A DNA stretch of 64,000 bases from an uncultured Marinobacter sp. (GTDB lineage Bacteria; Pseudomonadota; Gammaproteobacteria; Pseudomonadales; Oleiphilaceae): contig NZ_CAMPJO010000007.1 of NCBI RefSeq assembly GCF_946886895.1, positions 62,001 to 126,000 on the forward strand, given 5' to 3'. The position numbers and the translations under genes are program-made. Positions 43,444 to 51,078 of the stretch are shown here, in pieces. Under the pieces are notes generated by a model, which worked only from the letters and a program-made list of their open reading frames with translations, was not told the origin of the DNA and made no database searches. Position 1 is the first letter of the stretch. Every line of letters starts with the position of its first letter.

Positions 43444-44667
43444 TCAGCCAGAACTGGCCACGATCTTCTGGTCAAACAACCTGGCGATCTCCGGCCCGGA
43501 CAGTCCCAGGGTATCGGCAAGAATTTCCTCGGTGTGTTCACCCAGTTTCGGAGCCCGGCGTACCGGTTCCCGCTCCAGGGAGGTGAAATTCAGCGGGTGG
43601 TCCGGCATCAGATACTCGCCGATGCCTGGCTGCTCCACCATCTGGAACAGCGGGTTGTCCGTTGAACAGTCAACGTCCGATTCCACGGCTTCCTTGATGG
43701 TCTGATATTTACCCCAGCAGGCTCCGGCCTTGTCCAGCTCGCTGGCCACCTGGCTGAATGGGCGTTCCGCGAACCAGGGCCGGAACACTTCGGTGATCTG
43801 CTCGCGCCCCTGATAGCGGTCGCCTTCCTTGCGGAAATCGAGCCCCATACGGGTTTGCAGTTCGTCGATCCGGGAGGCCGTGCCAGTCACTTCAACAAGC
43901 GCCCGCCACTGGTTCGGGCTCACTCCGACAACCATCACCCGCTCACCATCCTGACAGGCAAAGTCATGACCATAAGTACCGTAAATGTCATTACCCATGG
44001 CATCGCGCTCAGTGCCATTAATCATCGCCTCGGCGATGTAGCCAAGATTACCCAGCGTGGCCAGGGCCACATCCGCCAGGGCAATTTTCACCAGTTGCCC
44101 CTCACCGGTTTTCAGCCGATGACGCTCTGCGGCCAACAGCCCCAGGGCGATTTGCTGGCCGGTGATCACGTCCCAGGCCGGCATGGGGTTGTTCAACGGT
44201 GGGATCGATTTACTCTTACCGACGCCGGTAATGGAAGGGAAGCCCACCTTGCAGTTGACGGTATAATCCAGCGCGCTTGTACCGTGGCGATCACCGCTCA
44301 GGTTCAGGTAGATCAGGTCATCGCGATAGGACTTCAACCGCTCGTAGGACAGCCAGCCCTTGGCCGGAAAGTTGGTCAGGAACATGCCTGCGTCCTCACC
44401 GGGGGAGGTAATCAGACGGGTCAGCAGCTCCTGGCCTTCCGGTTGCCGGAAATCCACGGCAATGGAACGTTTGCCCTTGTTCAGGCTATGCCAGTACAGA
44501 CTTTTCTGATCCGCGGTCACCGGCCAGCGGTTATAGTCGATGCCGCCGCCAATGGGATCAAAGCGGATCACATCGGCCCCCAGCTGGGCCAGTGTCATCC
44601 CGCCCGAGGGGGCCGCAACAAACGCGCTGCCTTCAACAACGCGGAATCCTGACAGTACGCTTTGCAT
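43444..44667 (-). CDS. CaiB-family protein resembling mesaconyl-CoA C1-C4 CoA transferase
   Basis: 407-residue family III CoA-transferase. From memory it closely follows the 2-methylfumaryl-CoA isomerase (Mct) of Chloroflexus: RVVEGSAFVAAPSGGMTLAQ from residue 9, VIRFDPIGGGIDYNRWPVTA near 33-52, LNKGKRSIAVDFR, LLAAERHRLKTGEGQLVKIAL near 180-200 and DCSTDNPLFQMVEQPGIGEY near 335-354. Mct moves CoA within mesaconyl-CoA. The catalytic Asp should be in PAWDVITGQQ (about 170). Its start overlaps the stop of the hydratase 2 gene (TGATG). Intramolecular transfer on another dicarboxylate is possible. Confidence 0.82.
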   Translation of the reverse strand: MQSVLSGFRVVEGSAFVAAPSGGMTLAQLGADVIRFDPIGGGIDYNRWPVTADQKSLYWHSLNKGKRSIAVDFRQPEGQELLTRLITSPGEDAGMFLTNFPAKGWLSYERLKSYRDDLIYLNLSGDRHGTSALDYTVNCKVGFPSITGVGKSKSIPPLNNPMPAWDVITGQQIALGLLAAERHRLKTGEGQLVKIALADVALATLGNLGYIAEAMINGTERDAMGNDIYGTYGHDFACQDGERVMVVGVSPNQWRALVEVTGTASRIDELQTRMGLDFRKEGDRYQGREQITEVFRPWFAERPFSQVASELDKAGACWGKYQTIKEAVESDVDCSTDNPLFQMVEQPGIGEYLMPDHPLNFTSLEREPVRRAPKLGEHTEEILADTLGLSGPEIARLFDQKIVASSG

Positions 44668-45524
44668 CAGTTGACCTCCGCGTAACCGTTGTTGATCACC
44701 ACCACATCACGCTCAACGACGCGGCAGCGGAAGGCCACCTCCTGGCCGTTTCGCCAGATCTCGGTGCGAATGGTTTCACCGGGATAGACCGGTGATGAGA
44801 AACGCAGGCGGATACGGTGGAACCTGGCGGGATCGTAATCACACAGGGTTTTGAGAATGGCGTGGGTTGCCACACCGAACGTACACAGGCCGTGGAGGAT
44901 GGGCGCCTTGAAGCCGGCTGCTTTGGCCACCTCCGGTGACGCATGCAGGGGATTAAAATCGCCGGACAAACGATAGATCAGGGCCGCCTGCGCCAACGTG
45001 GGCAAGTCACAGACCTGGTCCGGCTCCCGTTCGGGAATAGGGTCCGGCTTGGGTGAAGCCACCGCCGGGCCGCCAAAACCGCCATTGCCACGAGCGAGGG
45101 TCGTACTGACCAGCGTGCAAAGGTCGTCTCCGGTGGCACTGTCACGCACCGTGCGTTCGGAAATGATCAACGCGCCCTTGCCTTCGCCCTTGTCGACAAT
45201 GTCGGTAATTTTCGTAGTTGCCTCCACTTGCCCGGAAGCGGGCAGCGGCTTGTGCATAATCATTTCCTGGCCAGCGTGAAGGATCTTGACCCAGTCAATC
45301 CCGGTATCCGGTTCCTTCGCCCAGAACCCAGGATAAGCCAACACATTGGCCAGGCTGGGCAGTGCCTTCAGGCCATCTTCATACACAAATTTCAGACAGT
45401 TCTCGTCCAGGGGGTCAATACCCAGACCCACACCCAGCGCGTAGAGAATCGTGTCTTTTTCGGTGTACTGATGCTTGAGGCAATCAAACCTGCGATTCAT
45501 CAGTTTGTCGTAATCGATGGCCAC
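44667..45524 (-). CDS. Enoyl-CoA hydratase 2 (MaoC double hotdog, MFE-2 type)
   Basis: 285 residues: degenerate N-terminal hotdog plus active C-terminal hotdog, as in the hydratase half of peroxisomal multifunctional enzyme 2. The hydratase 2 motif YRLSGDFNPLHASPEVAKA (184-202) gives Asp189 and His194, followed by APILHGLCTFG. Human MFE-2 is nearly identical in this stretch. Converts trans-2-enoyl-CoA, including 2-methyl and steroid side-chain forms, to the (3R)-hydroxyacyl-CoA. Start is GTG with AGGAG eight bases ahead. Coupled to the Mct-like gene, 84 bp after the SDR gene. Confidence 0.92.
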   Translation of the reverse strand: MAIDYDKLMNRRFDCLKHQYTEKDTILYALGVGLGIDPLDENCLKFVYEDGLKALPSLANVLAYPGFWAKEPDTGIDWVKILHAGQEMIMHKPLPASGQVEATTKITDIVDKGEGKGALIISERTVRDSATGDDLCTLVSTTLARGNGGFGGPAVASPKPDPIPEREPDQVCDLPTLAQAALIYRLSGDFNPLHASPEVAKAAGFKAPILHGLCTFGVATHAILKTLCDYDPARFHRIRLRFSSPVYPGETIRTEIWRNGQEVAFRCRVVERDVVVINNGYAEVN

Positions 45525-45608
45525 CGTTGCTCTCCTTTCCTGTTGTTATGATTCCGACTCTGCCCTGCCACGGAGAGCGGAGCAGAATCGCAGTCGGGTC
45601 CTACCGGA

Positions 45609-46529
45609 TCAGAACGGATCCCAACTGAACACATCCGCGGAACGGCTCAATGGATAGAAGTCCGCTTCAAAGGCCGGAAGCACACGGTCCAGCACCGTTT
45701 CCGGCGTCCAGCCCTCAGAAGTATGCGCGGAACGGAACGGACGCGGCTGACTGAACAGGAAAATCTCGTTGTTACGAACACCAAAGATCTGACCGGTCAC
45801 GTTCTTCGCCTGATCGCTGCACAGGGACACCGCCAGGGTGGCGATCTTGTCAGGCGTCATCTGCTGGATCTTGGCTACCCGCGCTTTCTGCTCTTCGCTG
45901 TCGGTCGGGATACTGCCGATCAGACGGCTCCAGGCGAACGGCGCAATGCAGTTGGAGGTCACCCCGAAACGCTGCATGTCCAGGGCCATGGACTTGGACA
46001 GACCAACGATGCCCATTTTGGCGGCAGCGTAGTTGGCCTGGCCAAAGTTGCCGATCAGACCGGAGGTGGACGTCATGTTGACGAAGGTACCGCTGCCCTG
46101 CTCGCGGAAGATCGGCGCCGCGGCGCGACTGACGTTGAAGGTACCTTTCAGGTGTACGGCCAGCACCGCATCGAAATCTTCCTCGGTCATCTTGTGGAAG
46201 ATCACATCACGCAGGTTGCCGGCGTTGTTGATGACGCCGTCAATGCGGCCAAACGTGTCGAGGGCGGACTGGATGATCTTCTGGCCACCCTCCCATTCGG
46301 TCACGCTGTCAAAGTTGGCGACGGCATCGCCGCCAGCCGCCTTGATTTCGTCGACCACTTCCTGCGCCGGGGTGACATCGTTACCGGAACCATCGGAACT
46401 GCCACCAATGTCGTTCACCACAACCTTCGCACCGCTCTCCGCCAGCATCAGCGATGTCGCACGACCAATGCCACGGCCCGCGCCAGTAACGACGATGACT
46501 TTACCTTCCAGAAGTTTACTGTTGCTCAT
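45609..46529 (-). CDS. (3R)-hydroxyacyl-CoA dehydrogenase (SDR, HSD17B4 type)
   Basis: 306-residue short-chain dehydrogenase. Cofactor loop TGAGRGIGRA at 15-24, NNAG at 101-104, catalytic Ser154, Tyr167 and Lys171 in NYAAAK. VVVNDIGGSSDGSG (37-50) and GNFGQANYAAAK are hallmarks of the dehydrogenase domain of MFE-2 (17-beta-HSD type 4). It carries about 60 extra C-terminal residues after the Rossmann fold, also seen in that domain. Takes the product of the hydratase 2 encoded next to it. Strong GGAGGG ribosome site. Confidence 0.92.
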   Translation of the reverse strand: MSNSKLLEGKVIVVTGAGRGIGRATSLMLAESGAKVVVNDIGGSSDGSGNDVTPAQEVVDEIKAAGGDAVANFDSVTEWEGGQKIIQSALDTFGRIDGVINNAGNLRDVIFHKMTEEDFDAVLAVHLKGTFNVSRAAAPIFREQGSGTFVNMTSTSGLIGNFGQANYAAAKMGIVGLSKSMALDMQRFGVTSNCIAPFAWSRLIGSIPTDSEEQKARVAKIQQMTPDKIATLAVSLCSDQAKNVTGQIFGVRNNEIFLFSQPRPFRSAHTSEGWTPETVLDRVLPAFEADFYPLSRSADVFSWDPF

Positions 46530-46590
46530 GACACCCTCCTACAGGTCTCTTGTTTGATTCATCAATGTTGTTTTGTGCGATGTCGGGCGT

Positions 46591-48258
46591 TCAAGCGTTA
46601 CCCACCAGATTTCTCGCAATAACTTTCAGGGCCAGGGTTTCCTCCGCACCTTCGAAGATCGACAGTACGCGGGCATCCACAAAATAACGGCTGACATCCG
46701 ACTCTTCCGCGTACCCCATGCCGCCATGAATCTGCATGGCTTCCCGGGTTACCCATTCCGCAGCACGACAGGTAAACAGCTTCACCAGACTCGCTTCCAT
46801 CTGCCCCGCCCCTTCATCCATCATGCGGGCCACTGCATAACTGAACTGGCGTGATGCAGTGAGCGTGGCCATCATTCGGCCCAGCTTCACCTGGGTCAGT
46901 TGGTAGTCACCCACCGCATTGCCAAACACCTTGCGCTCCCGGGAATATCCCAGTGCCTTCTCGAACGCAGCCTGCATGACCCCCGTGGCCCGGGCTGCGG
47001 TCTGGATGCGGCCACCGGCAAAACCCGCCATGGTGAAATAGAACCCCTTGCCCCGGCCGGCTTCCTCACCGATCAGATGATCGGCCGGCACGAAATAGTC
47101 CTCGAAGAACACGTCGTAGGAATGCATGCCACGGTAGCCAAGGGTGGCAATGGCTTTGCCGGAGATGGTGCCGCCTTCGGGTTGGCGGTGATCGAACCGG
47201 TGCCCCGGTGTCGCGGGTTTTTCCACCAGAAACAGGCTCAACCCCTTGTGCCCCAGCGCCGGGTCCGACTCGGTGCGGGCCATGGTCACCAGCAGACTGG
47301 CTTTACCCGCGAACGTACACCAGGTCTTGCTGCCATTGAGAACCCAACCGCCATCGACCGGTGTCGCTTTCAGGCCAAGCGAGGCCACATCGGACCCGTA
47401 GTTGGGCTCGGTAATGGCAATGGCGCAAAGCGTCTCGCCGGAGGCAATACGGGGCAGCCAGGTTTCCTGCTGCGCCTGGGTGCCTCCCTGCAGCAAGGCC
47501 TTGGCGGCGATTTCCGGGCGAGTAATGAGGGAACCGGCACCGCCCAGGGAGGCCTTTGAAAGCTCTTCTGTCACCACGATCATGCCGAGGCTGTCATCGC
47601 GGTCATCCGGCTGCAGGCCACCGAACCGTTCCGGGATGCTGATCCCGAAGCAGCCCAGCTCGGCCGCTTGCTGCAGGATTTCATCCGGGATATCCAGGTC
47701 TTCCCGGTGGATTTTTTCGGCCAGCGGGGCGACAACATCCGCACCGAAACGGGCAAACATATCGCGCACCATTTCCTTGTCTTCGTTGAGCAGGGTCGGC
47801 AAGCGGGTGCTGCCACGTTCGCTGACCGTAGCGCCAACCGATGCCAGGAACTCGCCACTGCCATACACCGCACGCAATTCGCGAATGTCGTTATCGGCAT
47901 AGAGTCCCGACAGGTCTGCTATTTCCAACCCCATATCACCGGCTCGGGCGATCAATCGCTGGATCACCGAACTGACCGCTTCCGCGGAAAACGCCAGCGC
48001 TGCGCTGGCTGCCAACTCATCTTCGTTCACGGCGTCCGTTGCGTAACGGCACACAGCGTCGGACGCAGCGAGTTCCGCGGTACAGAAAGCCAGTTCGTAA
48101 CAGCTCAGCTGATGCTTATCCAGCAGACCAGAATCCAGCTTGCCGTTAACCGTTGAGAACGACTTGAGATTCTTCAGGCCCTGCTGGACATACGCCCGGA
48201 TCTGACTGACACAGCGGTCCGCCAGTTCCAGTGCTGCAACCTGTTCACTGACACTCAT
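46591..48258 (-). CDS. Acyl-CoA dehydrogenase resembling methylsuccinyl-CoA dehydrogenase
   Basis: 555 residues, about 170 more than a normal acyl-CoA dehydrogenase, because of an extra N-terminal helical domain. The catalytic core begins near 165. From memory the core follows Mcd of the ethylmalonyl-CoA pathway: GSLITRPEIAAKALLQGGTQ, AITEPNYGSDVASL, LGYRGMHSYDVFFEDYFVP, GRIQTAARATGVMQAAFEKA and the intact glutamate in IFEGAEET. Mcd oxidises (2S)-methylsuccinyl-CoA to mesaconyl-CoA. ATG 48258 with AAAGG upstream; TTG extension ignored. Its presence next to an Mct-like gene is notable. A branched fatty acyl-CoA is the alternative substrate. Confidence 0.85.
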   Translation of the reverse strand: MSVSEQVAALELADRCVSQIRAYVQQGLKNLKSFSTVNGKLDSGLLDKHQLSCYELAFCTAELAASDAVCRYATDAVNEDELAASAALAFSAEAVSSVIQRLIARAGDMGLEIADLSGLYADNDIRELRAVYGSGEFLASVGATVSERGSTRLPTLLNEDKEMVRDMFARFGADVVAPLAEKIHREDLDIPDEILQQAAELGCFGISIPERFGGLQPDDRDDSLGMIVVTEELSKASLGGAGSLITRPEIAAKALLQGGTQAQQETWLPRIASGETLCAIAITEPNYGSDVASLGLKATPVDGGWVLNGSKTWCTFAGKASLLVTMARTESDPALGHKGLSLFLVEKPATPGHRFDHRQPEGGTISGKAIATLGYRGMHSYDVFFEDYFVPADHLIGEEAGRGKGFYFTMAGFAGGRIQTAARATGVMQAAFEKALGYSRERKVFGNAVGDYQLTQVKLGRMMATLTASRQFSYAVARMMDEGAGQMEASLVKLFTCRAAEWVTREAMQIHGGMGYAEESDVSRYFVDARVLSIFEGAEETLALKVIARNLVGNA

Positions 48259-48334
48259 CACGACACCTTTCCGAATCTGTTTTTGAAGGGGCAATCGGCG
48301 TGGCCGGACACCCGGCCACGCTCCAATACCTGCC

Positions 48335-49534
48335 TTATTCGTAGCGACCTATAATGGAGATGCTGCAAATGTTCTGGTGCGGAAAACCACCCAGGTTGTG
48401 GTTCAGGGCGATCCGCGGATCCTTGAGCTGACGATCTCCCGCACGCCCCTGGAACTGCAGGTAATTCTCGTAGATCATCCGCATACCCGAGGCGCCAATG
48501 GGGTGACCGAAGCATTTCAGGCCGCCGTCGATCTGACAGGGAATCCGACCATCGGCGTCGAAATCGCCATTGAGCACATCCCGCACCGCCTGTCCTTCGT
48601 CCGACAGTTGCAGGTCTTCCATGGTGACCAGTTCGGTGATGGAGAAGCAGTCATGCACCTCGGTCATGCTGATCTCTTCCCGGGGCTTCTTGATGCCCGC
48701 CTCGTCATAGGCACGCTGGGCAGCAATCCGCGTGGTCTTGATGTGCGAACCATCCCAGGTTTTGAATCCGGCTTCCTCACCATTGGAAACCGCCAGTTGC
48801 AGGGCTTTGACCGACACCAGGTCCGCCTTGCCCAGGCTGCGGGCAATTTCCGGCGTGGTCACGATGGCGCAGGCTGCGCCGTCACTCACACCACAACAGT
48901 CAAACAGGCCAATGGGCTCCGCAATATACGGCGCATTGATGGCCTGCTCCTCAGTGATCTCGCGCTGCAGGTGGGCTTTGGGGTTCTTGGCGCCATTGGC
49001 ATGACTTTTCACGGACACATGCGCCATGGCACGTTTCAGGTCGGCCTTGTCGACACCGTGTTTGGCGCGGTAACCGCTGGCCAGTTGGGCAAAGGCCCCG
49101 GGCGCGGACAGGTTCGGCCAGTACATATCGTTCTCGACGCCGCGGGTACGCTGCGGCAAGCCGCCGTAGCCTACATCCTTGAGCTTTTCGACACCCAGCG
49201 CCAGGGCGATGTCACAGGCCCCGGAAGCCACTGCATAGACAGCGCCACGAAAGGCTTCGGTACCGGTGGCACACATGTTCTCCACTTTGGTGGCCGGGAT
49301 ATTCGGCAACCGCAGAGCAATCGACAGCGGCATGGCGCTGGAGCCAACATTGAATGCGTCAATGCCGGCGCCAAACCAGGCCATCTGAATCTGGCTCTTA
49401 TCGATGCCGGCATCGGCCAGACCTTCTTCAAACGCCTCCACCATCAGATCCGCGGGGCTTGCATCCCAGCGTTCACCGAACTTGCTGCAGCCCATTCCGA
49501 GGATCGCTACTTTGTCTTTGATTCCACTAGCCAT
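48335..49534 (-). CDS. SCP2-type thiolase
   Basis: 399-residue thiolase-fold protein of the SCPx/lipid-transfer group. The nucleophile Cys88 lies in VENMCATGTEAFRGA, the catalytic His in CFGHPIGASG near 346, and HDCFSITE near 300 is also family-typical; the end has NLGG where degradative thiolases have the second Cys. Cleaves 3-oxoacyl-CoA, including 2-methyl-branched ones, to propionyl- or acetyl-CoA and the shortened acyl-CoA. The second of two nearby ATGs is chosen because AGGTG lies seven bases before it. Directly follows the HMGS-like/DUF35 gene, whose DUF35 domain is the usual partner of such thiolases. Confidence 0.9.
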   Translation of the reverse strand: MASGIKDKVAILGMGCSKFGERWDASPADLMVEAFEEGLADAGIDKSQIQMAWFGAGIDAFNVGSSAMPLSIALRLPNIPATKVENMCATGTEAFRGAVYAVASGACDIALALGVEKLKDVGYGGLPQRTRGVENDMYWPNLSAPGAFAQLASGYRAKHGVDKADLKRAMAHVSVKSHANGAKNPKAHLQREITEEQAINAPYIAEPIGLFDCCGVSDGAACAIVTTPEIARSLGKADLVSVKALQLAVSNGEEAGFKTWDGSHIKTTRIAAQRAYDEAGIKKPREEISMTEVHDCFSITELVTMEDLQLSDEGQAVRDVLNGDFDADGRIPCQIDGGLKCFGHPIGASGMRMIYENYLQFQGRAGDRQLKDPRIALNHNLGGFPHQNICSISIIGRYE

Positions 49535-49562
49535 TGTCATTCACCTGTCTTAGCTGCGTAAG

Positions 49563-51011
49563 TTATTGCTGGACCGGAGTGGCTTTCCAGAAATACTTCC
49601 GGAAGCCCCGCTGGTTATCGAACTGACGGATACGGAAATGCATCGACACCGGCACGCCGGTATCGATAGAACCCGGCTCCACTTCGGTAAAGTCCATCAT
49701 CAGACGGCCACCGCCCTCGAACTCAACCATTCCGAAGTACGCCGGCGGGTTCCAGTCAAAGGTCAGTCGGTCAGCGGTCCAGGTCTTGACGCGGCCCTGC
49801 ACGGCAGACATCGGATAGTCGTCCTGGCTGTCCAGTTCGCCGCATTCGGGATTAACGCAGTAGTTTTCCTTGGGGATCTGAATAGTGCCGCAGCTACGAC
49901 ATTTGCCACCCACGAAGCCGGTCAGCAAATCCTTGCGGCGGTACATGGCAGCGAGGTAGCTCTGTTTATCCGTCTCACCCCGCTTGCCAACCTCGCGCTC
50001 GACCAGATTGTTGAAGCTCAGGAAACGGTTGTAGTTGGCATCCTCGCGACGTCGCGCCAGGGCGCCGGCGAAGCCGGATCCTGGCTGTCTGTCTTTGATC
50101 TTGTCGGTGGCACGGAACAGCACCGCGTCGGTGCCCTGACCAAAGCCGGTGACCAGAATCAGATCACCGGCTGCCGCTTTCTCCAGCGCTGCGGTCAGCA
50201 ACAGGATCGGATGGGCCACACCGGACACCCCCACGCTACCGATGTGGTTGTCTACCAGCGCCTCGGCAGGGATACCGATCTTCTTGGCAACCGCTGCCGG
50301 CGTCCTGGCCTGATCCGATGCCAACACAAAGTGAGCGATATCGGTGGCTTTCACGTCCGCCTTTTCAAGCAGGCGGGAAACGGCCTGGGGCACGCTCTTC
50401 ATGTAGCCTTCGTCACGGATCCAGCGCTCCTCCCATTCATAATCGAGGGTCGAGTCCTCACCTCGGTAATGGTCGACGAAGTCGGTCACGTAGGTTTCAC
50501 TGCCCAGGTATTCGGCGATCACGCCTTCCGCTCCGACCCCCAGTGCGGCAGCACCATCTCCCCAGAGCATTTCCGCGCGCGAACCGCACTTGCTGCGCCG
50601 ATGCTCGGAAGCCAGCAACAGCGCGTTGCCGTTACCGCCAGCGCCGGACTCCAGCATGGAGATCAACGCCGAGGTGCCCGCTCTCTGGGAGGCAGCAACA
50701 TCCATTGTGCGCAGATGGTCGCCCAGGTTCAGGGCCTGACTGACCACAACCGAATTCTGGCGATCCAGGAACGGCAACGTGGTAGACGCCAGGTACAGTG
50801 TATTAACGGATCCGGCATCCAATACTGACAGGCAGTCCTGACCAGCCTCGACGGCCATGGTGATGGTGTCTTCATCCCAGTTACAGACGCTGCGTTCGCC
50901 CTTGGCAAGGCCACGGAGACTGGGATCAAACCAGTCGTTGGCATCTGCAATCGCCGCCTTCGCCAAGCGGGTTCTGGGAATGTAGGCACCGTAGGCGGTT
51001 ATACCGAACAT
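49563..51011 (-). CDS. HMG-CoA-synthase-like protein fused to a zinc-ribbon/OB-fold (DUF35) domain
   Basis: 482 residues. Residues 1-300 follow the archaeal HMG-CoA synthase fold; residues about 350-470 form a DUF35 domain: zinc ribbon Cys371, Cys374, Cys385, Cys390, then an OB fold. The synthase nucleophile region, normally ACKAGT, reads SQRAGT with Gln109 for Cys; the His of HQPN and Asn of GNTYSG are not conserved either. The half is therefore probably not a condensing enzyme. DUF35 proteins tether thiolases, and in archaea one bridges thiolase and HMG-CoA synthase. Here the fusion precedes an SCP2-type thiolase, so a structural or CoA-channelling subunit is the best guess. Confidence 0.85.
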   Translation of the reverse strand: MFGITAYGAYIPRTRLAKAAIADANDWFDPSLRGLAKGERSVCNWDEDTITMAVEAGQDCLSVLDAGSVNTLYLASTTLPFLDRQNSVVVSQALNLGDHLRTMDVAASQRAGTSALISMLESGAGGNGNALLLASEHRRSKCGSRAEMLWGDGAAALGVGAEGVIAEYLGSETYVTDFVDHYRGEDSTLDYEWEERWIRDEGYMKSVPQAVSRLLEKADVKATDIAHFVLASDQARTPAAVAKKIGIPAEALVDNHIGSVGVSGVAHPILLLTAALEKAAAGDLILVTGFGQGTDAVLFRATDKIKDRQPGSGFAGALARRREDANYNRFLSFNNLVEREVGKRGETDKQSYLAAMYRRKDLLTGFVGGKCRSCGTIQIPKENYCVNPECGELDSQDDYPMSAVQGRVKTWTADRLTFDWNPPAYFGMVEFEGGGRLMMDFTEVEPGSIDTGVPVSMHFRIRQFDNQRGFRKYFWKATPVQQ

Positions 51012-51078
51012 GTGAATTCCTTCCTTTAGTTGTGCAGTCTCAACAGTTGTTGATCGCGGTTATGAGCTCTGGTGGTCG

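Noticed and set aside
43855..44652. 265-codon plus-strand frame opposite the Mct-like gene
   Set aside because: Complement of a conserved CoA-transferase; no motif or ribosome site.
45723..46622. 299-codon plus-strand frame opposite the SDR gene
   Set aside because: Minus strand encodes a complete SDR with the Ser-Tyr-Lys triad; plus frame is its complement.
48377..49561. 394-codon open frame on the plus strand opposite the thiolase gene
   Set aside because: Antisense shadow of a GC-rich coding gene; the minus-strand frame has unmistakable thiolase motifs and the plus frame shows no family resemblance.
49566..50828. 420-codon plus-strand frame opposite the HMGS-like/DUF35 gene
   Set aside because: Same shadow effect; His/Gln/Gly-rich translation without domains.
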